A DNA stretch of 64,000 bases from Kordia aestuariivivens (GTDB lineage: Bacteria; Bacteroidota; Bacteroidia; Flavobacteriales; Flavobacteriaceae): positions 174,152 to 238,151 of the forward strand of contig NZ_JACGWS010000010.1 in the NCBI RefSeq assembly GCF_014397005.1, read 5' to 3'. Shown in pieces: positions 37,053 to 45,815 of the stretch (position 1 is its first letter; each line of letters starts with the position of its first letter). Position numbers and translations under genes: made by a program. The notes beneath the pieces were generated by a model. That model was not told the origin of the DNA, did no database searches, and saw nothing but the letters and a program-made list of their open reading frames with translations.

Positions 37053-37505
37053 AACATTTGTTTTAGTTGGTTTCTCATTAATAATTTAGCAGATTTACTT
37101 CTTTATGAATATGAAATAAATTTACCTCTCTTTAATAATTAAGTAAAGTTAGATGTTTATGGAGAAAATATATCCCGTACAAATACCTGTTTTTTTATTT
37201 AAGTTCTTTAATAAATACAGCTTCGTAAATAACTTAAAATAAGTGTTTTAATTTGTAAGTCAAGATAGCGAGCATAATAGAATAAACAAGGTTTATAAAA
37301 ACGATCCAAGTAGTTTTGCAGGCACTATACAGTCATAGCCTGATTTCAGGAAGTAAATAATATTGCCAGCACTTCATATCGAAATGTAAGACATTGAAAA
37401 AATGGTGCGAAAGCATGGACTCAATATGTAATATTTACAAAAAATATGTATGAATAATATTTTAAAAGAATGTTTTAATATGAAAAGTCAACGAGCAACC
37501 AAAAA
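37053..37505. other. Gene-free upstream region of the seven-gene operon
   Basis: 453 bp, very AT-rich, with no supported ORF and no strong hairpin. A weak CTGATTTCAG palindrome lies near 37338. It must hold the operon promoter (minus strand) and the 3' region of the esterase gene; I could not pin either. Confidence 0.4.
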
Positions 37506-38378
37506 TTAATGATGCTCTGCAACAAACGCTTTCAATTTTGTCCAAGTATCAATTGCGTTTTGTCCGCCCCAACCATGTCCTTCTTCTGGATAAAATGTAA
37601 ACTCGTGTGTAACGCCTAAATTGGTTAAGCGATCGCTTAAACTCGTTCCTTGCGAATTTGGAATCAACGGATCTTGTCCGCCATAAAACAAAACTGTCGG
37701 AGGTGCAGCAGTCGTTACTTGATGATACGGACTGAATTGTTCTAAAAACGGAAGTACCAAATCTAGCCCAAGCAAATCTATATATGCTTGGATGGTTGGA
37801 TCTGCATTGTTCAAATACGCTTCATCCGTTAAATTTGTAGGACCTACAATACTTGCCACCATATTTACATTGGATTGTGTATCGTAGTCATAACTCCATA
37901 GTAGCGATAAATGTGCACCAGCACTTGTACCAAGAAAACCATAACTTTCCGAAATAATATATTCTTCATTTCTGGTTTTCAAATCATTAATAATGCTTGT
38001 AATATCGTCCAATTGCATTGGAAACGGTGAAGTAGTGTCGTTTGCCAATCTATAATTAATATTTACAATTGCGTATGTTGGTAACTCTTGTTGTATCAAC
38101 TCTACAAAATTAGCCATATCAGCCTTATCGCCAGATGTCCAACCGCCGCCATGTATCAAAATCATTACTTTTGTTGCAAGTGTTCTATTTTGTGGTAAAT
38201 AAATATCGTATACCTGATCAGTATCTGAACCGTACGAAACATTTAACAAAGTAGCTGCTGTAACAGTTGAAGATGTAGGATCTGATGGTGTGATATTAAA
38301 ATCCGAATCTTCTGAACTACAAGCGTAATTCAATAAAATAAAAAGACTTAAAATACCAGTGTAAACGAATTTTTTCAT
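37506..38378 (-). CDS. Lipoprotein alpha/beta-hydrolase (esterase-like)
   Basis: 290 aa, lipobox LLNYAC|SSED. HGGGW oxyanion motif, nucleophile elbow GTSAG, acid in GGQDPLIP and catalytic His in EEGHGWGG: the carbohydrate esterase / carboxylesterase (BD-FAE-like) pattern. Anchored in the cell envelope. Substrate unknown; acyl or acetyl groups on glycans are typical. Confidence 0.88.
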   Translation of the reverse strand: MKKFVYTGILSLFILLNYACSSEDSDFNITPSDPTSSTVTAATLLNVSYGSDTDQVYDIYLPQNRTLATKVMILIHGGGWTSGDKADMANFVELIQQELPTYAIVNINYRLANDTTSPFPMQLDDITSIINDLKTRNEEYIISESYGFLGTSAGAHLSLLWSYDYDTQSNVNMVASIVGPTNLTDEAYLNNADPTIQAYIDLLGLDLVLPFLEQFSPYHQVTTAAPPTVLFYGGQDPLIPNSQGTSLSDRLTNLGVTHEFTFYPEEGHGWGGQNAIDTWTKLKAFVAEHH

Positions 38379-38575
38379 GACGTATGATTAATTGTAATAG
38401 AAAACGCAATATCCTAAAAAAAGTATGCAAAACTCTTAATATTGACTTAAAATATTTTTTAATTAATTTCAAGCAAAAGAGTTTACATTCAGTGAATTAA
38501 GTTGATATTTACTAGTATTTTTAAATACACAGTTACAGATTAATTTGACAATGCGTTTTTTTAATAAAAATCGAT

Positions 38576-38583
38576 TACTTTTG
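38576..38583 (+). promoter_or_regulatory. TACTTTTG -7 element before tsaC
   Basis: Exact TAnnTTTG match 24 bp upstream of the start at 38608. No convincing -33 TTTG at the usual spacing; the spacer is a T-tract. Confidence 0.4.
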
Positions 38584-38607
38584 TGAAGCTGAAGATAAGC
38601 GCAAGGT

Positions 38608-39231
38608 ATGGCCGAATTTATCAAAATATATAACGAAAATCCGAATCCGAAGGAAATCAAGAAAGTTGTGGACATTCTCCGCAAAGGTGGATTGATTATT
38701 TATCCTACGGATACTGTTTATGGTTTGGGTTGTGATATTACCAGCAATAAGGCATTGGAACGTATTGCGAGAATAAAAGGTATCAAACTTGAAAAAGCAA
38801 ACTTTTCATTCATCTGTAACGATTTAAGCCATATTAGCGATTACATTCGTCAAATTGATACGGCAACCTACAAAATTCTCAAAAAAGCATTGCCAGGTCC
38901 GTATACGTTTATTCTTGAAGGAAATAACAATCTGCCAAAAGTTTTCAAAAAGAAAAAAACAGTCGGAATTCGTGTGCCAGATAATGATATTGCACGCATG
39001 ATTGTCCGCGAATTAGGAAATCCTATCGTATCAACTTCTATTTATGACGAAGATGATATTGTAGAATATACAACCGATCCAGAGTTGATTTTGGAAAAGT
39101 GGGACAACCTAGTCGATGCTGTCATTGATGGCGGATATGGAGATAATATCGCTTCTACAATTATAGACTTATCTGGCGATGAACCCGAAATTATTCGTGA
39201 AGGAAAAGGAGATATAGATATCATTCTTTAA
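38608..39231 (+). CDS. tsaC: L-threonylcarbamoyladenylate synthase
   Basis: 207 aa, Sua5/YwlC/TsaC family, making TC-AMP for the t6A modification of tRNAs reading ANN codons. GGLIIYPTDTVYGLGCDI, the nearby KR-rich ATP-binding segment and PGPYTFILE are diagnostic, with VGIRVPDN and STSIYDEDD further on. The Sua5 C-terminal domain is missing, so this is the short TsaC form. It is followed 19 bp later by mltG. Confidence 0.93.
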   Translation: MAEFIKIYNENPNPKEIKKVVDILRKGGLIIYPTDTVYGLGCDITSNKALERIARIKGIKLEKANFSFICNDLSHISDYIRQIDTATYKILKKALPGPYTFILEGNNNLPKVFKKKKTVGIRVPDNDIARMIVRELGNPIVSTSIYDEDDIVEYTTDPELILEKWDNLVDAVIDGGYGDNIASTIIDLSGDEPEIIREGKGDIDIIL

Positions 39232-39250
39232 AATTGATTTGTAAATACTT

Positions 39251-40294
39251 ATGAAGAGTTTAAAAATAATTGGAGTTATCATTCTTGTTGCAGCTATTGT
39301 TGTCGGAATTTATTTCTACCCGAAAGCATCTATGTATTTCTACGGAAATAAAACGACTTCTATCACTAAAGAAACCACGTTTTACGTACCGTCAGAAGCA
39401 ACTTTTGCAGAAGTATTGAATAGCTTGAAAGTACAAGGAATTGTGGATGATGTTGAAAAATTTCAAGAATATGCAGCGTTCCGAAATTTAAAACAAGAAA
39501 CCTTAGAAGCTGGAAAATATATGTTCCCAAAAAATGTTGCATATAGCAAAATACTAGAAGATTTACGCAAAGGAAACGGCGAAAAAGAAACGCAAGTAAC
39601 GTTCAACAATGCACGAACAAAAAAAGAATTAGCTGAAAAAATCGCTGTTACTATTGAATTGACAGCGGACGATATTCTAAAACGAATTACTGACGAAAAA
39701 TACACAAGCCAGTTCGGATTCACGCCAACGACCATAAACACCATGTTTATTCCGAATACATACAATGTATATTGGGACATTTCTGCGGATGATTTAATTG
39801 CCAAACTTGCCAAAGAATACAAACGTTTTTGGACAGCAGATCGCAAAGCAAAAGCAAAAGCGCTCAACATGTCGCAAACAGAAGTTTCTGTTTTGGCTTC
39901 CATTGTAGTTTGTGAAACGATCAAAATGGACGAAGCGCCAAAAATTGCAGGTGTATACGTAAACAGAATCAGAAGAGGAATTCCGTTAGATGCCGATCCA
40001 ACACTAAAGTGGGTTTTGGGCGATTTTGAAATCAAAAGAATTTTAAACAAGGACAAAGAACTCGATTCGCCATACAATACCTATAAAAATCTTGGATTGC
40101 CGCCAGGACCAATCTACATTCCATCGGTGCAATACATTGATGCCGTGTTGAATTATGAAAAACATGACTATATATTTTTCTGTGCGAAAGAAGACTTTTC
40201 AGGCTATTCTAACTTTGCGAAAACGAATCGTCAACATGAAGTAAATGCACGAAAATATCACAAAGCGTTGAACGAACGAAAAATTTATCGCTAA
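39251..40294 (+). CDS. mltG: Endolytic transglycosylase MltG
   Basis: 347 aa, one N-terminal membrane helix (about 5-25) and a periplasmic YceG-like domain. Catalytic E222 lies in VCETIKMDE; NRIRRGIPLDADPT and NTYKNLGLPPGPI are the conserved substrate-groove blocks. It cleaves nascent glycan strands to set their length. Its stop overlaps the start of the FAD oxidoreductase by one base (TAATG). Confidence 0.95.
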   Translation: MKSLKIIGVIILVAAIVVGIYFYPKASMYFYGNKTTSITKETTFYVPSEATFAEVLNSLKVQGIVDDVEKFQEYAAFRNLKQETLEAGKYMFPKNVAYSKILEDLRKGNGEKETQVTFNNARTKKELAEKIAVTIELTADDILKRITDEKYTSQFGFTPTTINTMFIPNTYNVYWDISADDLIAKLAKEYKRFWTADRKAKAKALNMSQTEVSVLASIVVCETIKMDEAPKIAGVYVNRIRRGIPLDADPTLKWVLGDFEIKRILNKDKELDSPYNTYKNLGLPPGPIYIPSVQYIDAVLNYEKHDYIFFCAKEDFSGYSNFAKTNRQHEVNARKYHKALNERKIYR

Positions 40295-41745
40295 TGTCAA
40301 ACTATAATCGTAGAGACTTTGCTAAACTAATGATGTTGGGTGGAATCGGTTATACGGTTTTTTCATGTGCCGATGATAAAAAACAGGAAAAAGGCGTTAC
40401 TCCTGAAAAAGAAGCAGTGCCAACAATGCCCGAATTGCTTCCAGAAAATATAAAAATCTACCAAAAGGCGGACGCTGAATATCAAGACTTAACGATTCGG
40501 TTCAACAAACGCATTCAGCAAGCGCCAACGTATATTGCACAATGTTTCAATACAGAAGGAGTTGTCGCTGCAATGCAATTTGCAAACTTTAAAGACTTAA
40601 AAGTCGTTGTAAAAAGTGGCGGACACAGTTTTGAAGGCTTCTCTAGTACCAACGACGGTTTGGTGATTGATCTTGCTGAGATGAAAAAAATGGACTGGAA
40701 TCCAGATCATAGTTTGACCGTAGAAACAGGTTGTATTTTAAAAGAATTGTACAATGAAATGTTGCCAAAACAACGCATTCTGCCTTCAGGGTCGTGTGCT
40801 ACGGTTGGAATAGCCGGATTGACTTTAGGTGGCGGTTATGGTTTTTTCAGTCGAAAATATGGATTAACCTGCGATAGCTTACAAGAAATTACCTTAGTTG
40901 ATGGAAAAGGAAACATTCATCACGAAAGTGGAACATCGGCTATATTAAAAGCCTGTAAAGGTGGCGGAAACGGAAACTTTGGAATTGTAACCAAAATGAA
41001 ATTTAGAACCTATCAAGCACCAAAATTCTTTCAAGCATATCGTTGTAAAGCGTATAAACTCACAACTTCCAGAGCTAAAAAATTGCTAGAAACTTGGTTT
41101 ACACATTCCAAAAACTTGCCAACTACGGCTTTTGCAGCTTTTGTACTCAACGGAAAAACATTGACCGTTCTCATAACCAATTATGCAGACGATAACAAAG
41201 GTGTACTTGACATGTACAACGCACTCAAAGAAATTTCGGATAAAGCTACGATTGGAAGTAAAAGACCATTAGCCAAAGCATTGCGAACGTTTTACGGCGT
41301 ACAGCATCCAATATATTTTAAAAACGCTTGCGCGGGATTGTACAAAGATTTCGCTCAAATTGAAGGTTGCATAGACGATGTAATTTCTAAAGTAATCTCG
41401 TCTCGCGGCTTAATTTATCAAGTGAATACGCTTGGTGGCAACATCAATTCATCTTCTTTGGAAAAACGTTCAGTATTTCCACACAGAAGCTATCCGTACT
41501 TATCGGAATTGCAATCCTATTGGGACAAACCATCACAAGAAGCGAGTAGGCTAGAAGCGTTTCAAGAAGTGCAAGATCGTTTTTACAAACACGGAATCCG
41601 AGCGCATTACCGAAACTATCCTGATATCAATTTCAAAGACTTTGAAACTTCGTATTACGGAAAGTATCTTCCCGAATTAAAAAAAATAAAACAACAACTC
41701 GATCCCGAAAATCGAATTCAACATCCGCAGAGTATTTCTTTGTAG
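40294..41745 (+). CDS. BBE-type FAD oxidoreductase, Tat lipoprotein
   Basis: 483 aa. N-terminus NRRDFAKLMMLGG is a twin-arginine signal running into a lipobox TVFSC, so the folded flavoprotein is probably exported and lipid-anchored. The PCMH FAD domain has KSGGHSFEG (H111) and SGSCATVG (C168), the two residues that covalently hold FAD in bicovalent berberine-bridge/oligosaccharide-oxidase enzymes. The C-terminal berberine-bridge segment (NYPDINFKDF...YGKYLPELKKIKQQLDPEN) is present. Likely oxidises sugars or related alcohols; the substrate is unknown. Confidence 0.88.
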   Translation: MSNYNRRDFAKLMMLGGIGYTVFSCADDKKQEKGVTPEKEAVPTMPELLPENIKIYQKADAEYQDLTIRFNKRIQQAPTYIAQCFNTEGVVAAMQFANFKDLKVVVKSGGHSFEGFSSTNDGLVIDLAEMKKMDWNPDHSLTVETGCILKELYNEMLPKQRILPSGSCATVGIAGLTLGGGYGFFSRKYGLTCDSLQEITLVDGKGNIHHESGTSAILKACKGGGNGNFGIVTKMKFRTYQAPKFFQAYRCKAYKLTTSRAKKLLETWFTHSKNLPTTAFAAFVLNGKTLTVLITNYADDNKGVLDMYNALKEISDKATIGSKRPLAKALRTFYGVQHPIYFKNACAGLYKDFAQIEGCIDDVISKVISSRGLIYQVNTLGGNINSSSLEKRSVFPHRSYPYLSELQSYWDKPSQEASRLEAFQEVQDRFYKHGIRAHYRNYPDINFKDFETSYYGKYLPELKKIKQQLDPENRIQHPQSISL

Positions 41746-41749
41746 ACTC

Positions 41750-41815
41750 GTTCCCGCGAAGGCAGGAATCTCTTAGACTTTTTTGGACTGCTTAGATTGT
41801 TAGACTTGTTGGATT
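41750..41815. repeat. Dispersed repeat with imperfect TTCCCGC hairpin
   Basis: TTCCCGCGAAGGCAGGAA at 41751-41768 followed by ATCTCTTAGACT and CTTAGATTGTTAGACTTG. It is the inverted partner of 23581-23632 and shares its hairpin with 61464-61481. It begins a few bases after the FAD oxidoreductase stop. Confidence 0.6.
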
Positions 41816-41865
41816 TTTAGAAGAAGTGGCTTATTAATATTGATTAATGCTAAAACTCAAAAGAA

Positions 41866-41894
41866 AGACATCCTTAAAAGCGCTAAGAATGTCT
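41866..41894. terminator. Bidirectional terminator
   Basis: AGACATCCTTA and TAAGAATGTCT arms (one wobble), A-rich on the left and T7-rich on the right. Placed between convergent genes (FAD oxidoreductase and the 246-aa hypothetical). Confidence 0.65.
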
Positions 41895-41908
41895 CGTTTT
41901 TTATAAAA

Positions 41909-42649
41909 TTATGGGCTTGCGCAACGGTTACCATTGTTGGCAAATCGTTTTTTTAATTCTTCTTTTTCTATAGTTACGGTCTTTTCAATAAAGTTTGTCC
42001 AAACATCAACCACTTTTCCTTTTTCTGTTGTTTCAATCGTATCATCCGATATTATTAAATAATTATATTTATCCAACTTTTTTAAACGTTCGTTTATGAT
42101 ATCAGGTTTTCGCTTGATTAATCCATCAATGTGGAAAATATATTCGATTTCTTTCTTTAGATTTTTTACAGTACAATGTCCAGTTTCTCGTATTATTTTT
42201 TTCAATTCCCAAATTAGATTACAATCCAATACATCAATATGTCCAAGTCCGTAAATTGAAACTTTTCCGTTTTTTTCTATAGTTCGATTAAAAAATCCAA
42301 GTAAGCCATCAAGTGAGTAAATTATTTGGTCAAGTTTACATCTAAAATGATCTAAAATTCTTTCTTTCCCTAATATATTTACTTTAAGCGCACTTCTTCC
42401 AAATCCGTTTGGGTCGGAATCAATATGATAGTTTTCGATTAGGTCAGTCAATTCCGATTCTATTATATTTTTGGCTATAATTAGACTTTCTCCTTCGAGT
42501 AATTCATCAGAAAAAAAGCCAATATTTTTATTATATCTATGATTAAATTTTTGAATCAGAGAGTTTAAATAAACAGTTAATTCAGATTCGGATGAGCAAG
42601 AGCCACCACCTTTATCAATATTATTTTTATAGACTATATATTTCATCAA
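41909..42649 (-). CDS. Hypothetical protein
   Basis: 246 aa starting MMKYIVYKNN (the second Met at 42646 is equally possible). Mixed helical, no signal peptide, no recognised domain; the end (KKRFANNGNRCASP) is basic. AT-rich coding. It stands between a terminator and an integrase remnant, so it may be part of a decayed insertion. A 20-bp palindrome lies 18 bp upstream. Confidence 0.6.
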   Translation of the reverse strand: MMKYIVYKNNIDKGGGSCSSESELTVYLNSLIQKFNHRYNKNIGFFSDELLEGESLIIAKNIIESELTDLIENYHIDSDPNGFGRSALKVNILGKERILDHFRCKLDQIIYSLDGLLGFFNRTIEKNGKVSIYGLGHIDVLDCNLIWELKKIIRETGHCTVKNLKKEIEYIFHIDGLIKRKPDIINERLKKLDKYNYLIISDDTIETTEKGKVVDVWTNFIEKTVTIEKEELKKRFANNGNRCASP

Positions 42650-42667
42650 ATGTTTGCCAACTTATGT

Positions 42668-42687
42668 ATATACGGAATTCCGTATAT
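42668..42687. promoter_or_regulatory. Perfect 20-bp palindrome
   Basis: ATATACGGAATTCCGTATAT, 18 bp upstream of the 246-aa gene. Core ACGG-AATT-CCGT resembles the palindromes at 50390 and 58375. Candidate operator. Confidence 0.5.
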
Positions 42688-42749
42688 TTCTACTATAACC
42701 AAACTTTTTTATAGTTAAGTTTCTCATTGAAATCTAAGCTACTCTTTTC

Positions 42750-42851
42750 CTAATCAAAATCAAAATTATCAATTGAGTTTTTAATGTTTTCAATCCCTGT
42801 ATGTGTAAATATTTCTTTGGTTTTACTTGAGCTATGCCCAATATAATCCAT
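42750..42851 (-). pseudogene. Tyrosine-recombinase C-terminal remnant
   Basis: Translates (from 42851) MDYIGHSSSKTKEIFTH then TGIENIKNSIDNFDFD and stop. This is the C-terminal block of flavobacterial phage-type integrases (GHSSSKTTEIYTH). Only about 33 residues remain, and the catalytic Tyr of IYTH reads Phe. The upstream part is lost or replaced by the hairpin at 42855. It marks a decayed integration event. Confidence 0.7.
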
Positions 42852-42854
42852 AAA

Positions 42855-42889
42855 AAAAGAGCGTTCAAACTAAACTTGAACGCTCTTTT
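42855..42889. terminator. Strong bidirectional terminator
   Basis: Perfect 14-bp stem (42855-42868 with 42876-42889), 7-nt loop, A-run on one side and T-run on the other. It ends the OmpA-family gene, whose stop is at 42909 on the minus strand. Confidence 0.85.
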
Positions 42890-42908
42890 AATATATTTTA
42901 AAATGATC

Positions 42909-43790
42909 TTATTTTCCTTCCGCAGAAAGTGTTTTCATTTCTTTTTCAATCATGTCGTAGAACTGATCAATTTTAGGCAATACCACAATACGTGTACGTC
43001 TGTTCGTTGCTCTGTTGGTTGCTGTATCATTTTCAACCAATGGTACATAAAAACTTCTTCCTGCTGCAATTAATTGCCCTGGATCTACACCCAATTCTTG
43101 CAATACACGAATAATAGAAGTGGATCTTTTTACACTTAAATCCCAGTTATCAATCAACACACCTTTATTATAAGGAACATTGTCTGTGTGACCTTCTACC
43201 ATGCATTCAAAATCTGGCTTGCTGTTTACAACCTTCGCAACTTTCGCTAACACTTCTTTCGCTCTTGTTGTTACATTATAACTTCCGCTTTTAAATAATA
43301 ATTTATCAGCAATAGAAATAAATACAACACCTTTTTCTACATTAATCTCAATATCCGGATCGTCAATTCCAACGGCTTTCTTCAAGCTAGAAACAATAGC
43401 AAGTGTTACACTATCTTTTTTATTAAGTGCGTCTTGCAAACGTGTAATTTTTAAATCTTTCTCTTTCATACTCTCTAATGACTTCTCAAGGTTTTCAGCA
43501 CCTTTCGTTGTCAAAACAGTCATATCTCTAGAGTTTTGAATCAAGCTCTGGTTATTTTCTTTTAAATCATTATTGGCTTTTCTCAAATCTGCAACTTGAT
43601 CTCTTAGTGCTTCTGCACTTGCAGTAGAAGAGGCTTTTTCTTCCAAACAAGAGTTCAACTTAACAGTTGCGGAGTTCAATAAATCTTTAGTTTCCTTGTG
43701 TCTTGCTTCTAAAGCTGCAAAATCCTTTTTAGAAACACAAGATGATAACAAAACAGACAGCGTTACTGTCAATAATAGAATCTTCTTCAT
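42909..43790 (-). CDS. OmpA-family peptidoglycan-binding lipoprotein
   Basis: 293 aa. Lipobox SVLLSSC (Cys18), long coiled coil about 25-135, then the OmpA/MotB domain (about 165-280) with EGHTDNVPY and NRRTRIVVLP, whose Asp and Arg contact diaminopimelate of peptidoglycan. Acts as a tether between outer membrane and cell wall. Single gene with its own terminator. Confidence 0.92.
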   Translation of the reverse strand: MKKILLLTVTLSVLLSSCVSKKDFAALEARHKETKDLLNSATVKLNSCLEEKASSTASAEALRDQVADLRKANNDLKENNQSLIQNSRDMTVLTTKGAENLEKSLESMKEKDLKITRLQDALNKKDSVTLAIVSSLKKAVGIDDPDIEINVEKGVVFISIADKLLFKSGSYNVTTRAKEVLAKVAKVVNSKPDFECMVEGHTDNVPYNKGVLIDNWDLSVKRSTSIIRVLQELGVDPGQLIAAGRSFYVPLVENDTATNRATNRRTRIVVLPKIDQFYDMIEKEMKTLSAEGK

Positions 43791-44244
43791 AAATCTTATT
43801 TTTATATATTAAAACGGTTTTTTTAAATTTTACCCAAAAGTATTAAAAATGCTATTCAATTTACAAGTATTAACAAAGTTTTAAACCTATCATTAAAACT
43901 TTTTTTAACAATTCAAAAAGGAACCCTTTTTATTGATAATACTGTATCTAATTCGGTAGTAAACGGGATTCTTACTTTGATATTGCTTCTTTCATGTATT
44001 GATTTGAATATCATTTCAAAGTTATTTTTAAGTAGATTATAAGTTATCAACTACTTCTCGATACAATTTTCTTCGAAAATTACTCGAAGTGACGTTTTTG
44101 GACACTAAAAATTCTAAATTTTATACGAAAAAGAGTCGTCATTTCGAGTGACAAATCTACGATTTGGCGTATCGAGAAATGCTTTGTTTTTGAGAATTGG
44201 TGCAAAAAATATTCGTGAATTCGTGGCAAAGAAACAGGATACTT
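43791..44244. other. Gene-free region with nested inverted repeat
   Basis: 454 bp, no supported gene. The first part is AT-rich and holds the upstream region of the OmpA-like gene; the right half is the inverted repeat listed at 44055-44178. Confidence 0.5.
44055..44178. repeat. Nested imperfect inverted repeat
   Basis: Outer arms TTCTCGATAC (44055-44064) / GTATCGAGAA (44169-44178), inner arms ACTCGAAGTGACG (44082-44094) / CGTCATTTCGAGT (44137-44149, one mismatch). The sequence type TCTCGATAC...TCGAGTGACG is common between genes in flavobacteria (recalled). Confidence 0.7.
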
Positions 44245-45234
44245 TTAAAGTTCACTATACGTTTTCTTGCCTTTCACAAAATATAAAAACACAATTGATT
44301 TCTGCTGAAAGTACTGTTTTTGCTGTGTTTCCCCACGTTTTTTTAGCATTTTGGGTAAGCGCGCGTAAAAATGAAAATGTGCCTTTAAAATAGCTGCAAA
44401 ATGCTTGAAACGCAATTGCACTAAGAATTGAATTGCGGCAATTCCATCTAAAATTAGACGCGAAAATATAATTGGAAACAGTTTTCCTTTCGGGAGATTC
44501 TTCGCAAGCATGCACAACGAATTCCGAAAGTTTAAATAGGTTTTCTTCGGATGTAAACTGTCCAAAGTTGCGCCACCAACATGATACACCACACTTTCTG
44601 AAATATATTTGGTTTCATACCCTAAATTAAATGCGCGCCAACACAAATCGATTTCCTCTTGATGCGCAAAAAAATCTTCATCAAAACCGTTTAATTTTTG
44701 AAAAACAGCTTTTCGGATAAACAAACACGCACCAGAAGCCCAAAAAATTTGAAGCGAATCATTGTATTGTCCGTTGTCTTCTTCTAAAGTGTGAAAAATA
44801 CGTCCGCGACAAAATGGATAACCGTATTTATCAATAAAACCACCAGCTGCGCCTGCATATTCAAAATGTGTTTTTTGCTTAAAATCTAGAATTTTCGGCT
44901 GAATAATTGCTGTTTTTGAATTCGATTCAAATTCCGATCGAATAGGAGCGAGCCAGTTTTCTGTGACTTCAATATCTGAATTTAGCAAACAGAAAATTGC
45001 TTCATCTATACTTGGCAACGCGTCATTATATCCTTTGGCGTATCCACCATTTTTTTCATTCTGAATAATAATAACTTCTGGGAAATGTGTCCGAACATAG
45101 CTTACAGAAGCATCACTCGAAGCATTGTCCGCCACATAAATTGTTGCTTCTTGCGAAAATGCAATCACGCTCGGTAAAAACTGTTCTAACAGCTTCTTTC
45201 CGTTCCAATTTAGAATGACAATGGCAATGTTCAT
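44245..45234 (-). CDS. Family 2 glycosyltransferase
   Basis: 329 aa. VILNWNGKKLLEQFLPS, VADNASSDAS and the metal-site region CLLNSDIEV are the GT2 (rhamnosyl/WbbL-like) signature; FFAHQEEIDLCWR carries the catalytic base region. A C-terminal hydrophobic stretch may attach it to the membrane. Likely builds a cell-surface glycan. Confidence 0.9.
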   Translation of the reverse strand: MNIAIVILNWNGKKLLEQFLPSVIAFSQEATIYVADNASSDASVSYVRTHFPEVIIIQNEKNGGYAKGYNDALPSIDEAIFCLLNSDIEVTENWLAPIRSEFESNSKTAIIQPKILDFKQKTHFEYAGAAGGFIDKYGYPFCRGRIFHTLEEDNGQYNDSLQIFWASGACLFIRKAVFQKLNGFDEDFFAHQEEIDLCWRAFNLGYETKYISESVVYHVGGATLDSLHPKKTYLNFRNSLCMLAKNLPKGKLFPIIFSRLILDGIAAIQFLVQLRFKHFAAILKAHFHFYARLPKMLKKRGETQQKQYFQQKSIVFLYFVKGKKTYSEL

Positions 45235-45240
45235 GTTGTA

Positions 45241-45305
45241 AATTATAAATTATAAATGTTGAATTTTAAATGTAAAAGTATTTTCGTCTAACAAGTCTAA
45301 CAAGT
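45241..45305. repeat. Intergenic repeat words
   Basis: AAATTATAAATGTTGAA...AAATGTAAAAGTATTTT matches 18611-18655 with one 5-nt gap, then TCTAACAAG repeats three times. Belongs to the AAGTCTAA dispersed family. Confidence 0.5.
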
Positions 45306-45755
45306 CTAACTTGTCTTATACTCTGGCAACTCTCTCAAAAAATGATACTGTTTCGCTTCGTAATCCATCGTGCAATAATAATGATTCAAACCGTTAGTCA
45401 CCATTAAATATTGCGCTTCCAATACCATATTATAGCGTGCAATTTGATCAAATGTATTTTGTTTAATCGCAATCGCACTTCGTTTACATTCAACGACTAA
45501 AAAAATACTTCCGTCCGAGTTGAAAATTACAATGTCATATCGTTTCTTTAAATCGTTGAATATGAGTTCTTTCTCAACATTAATCAAGCTTATCGGATAG
45601 TTTTTCTCTTGCATAAGAAATTGTACCGTATGTTGCCGAACCCATTCTTCAGGAGTTAAGACTACAAACTTTTTCCGAATCGCATCAAAAATATAGATTT
45701 TATTTTCCCTATTTTTGAAGCGGAAAGTATATTTTGGAAAATTCAAAGGTTCCAT
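45306..45755 (-). CDS. HsdR-N-like PD-(D/E)xK domain protein
   Basis: About 149 aa from MEPLNFPKYTF (the frame runs to 45791). RYDIVIFNSDGSIFLVVECKRS shows the D...ExK nuclease core of the type I restriction HsdR N-terminal domain. It is a stand-alone domain, a widespread Bacteroidota family of unknown role, and is divergent from holA. It is not part of a restriction system here. Confidence 0.8.
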   Translation of the reverse strand: MEPLNFPKYTFRFKNRENKIYIFDAIRKKFVVLTPEEWVRQHTVQFLMQEKNYPISLINVEKELIFNDLKKRYDIVIFNSDGSIFLVVECKRSAIAIKQNTFDQIARYNMVLEAQYLMVTNGLNHYYCTMDYEAKQYHFLRELPEYKTS

Positions 45756-45815
45756 AAGCACAAAACTAACGATTCGTGCATCGAAAACCAATACAATTCC
45801 GCATTTGTCTGAACA

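Noticed and set aside
38469..38684. 71-codon minus-strand frame at the tsaC start
   Set aside because: Overlaps the start of tsaC on the other strand and shows no domain or leader.
44148..44393. 81-codon plus-strand frame
   Set aside because: It starts in the nested inverted repeat and runs antisense to the end of the glycosyltransferase gene.
45306..45755. Type I restriction system
   Set aside because: Only the HsdR N-terminal-like nuclease domain is present; no helicase, HsdM or HsdS.
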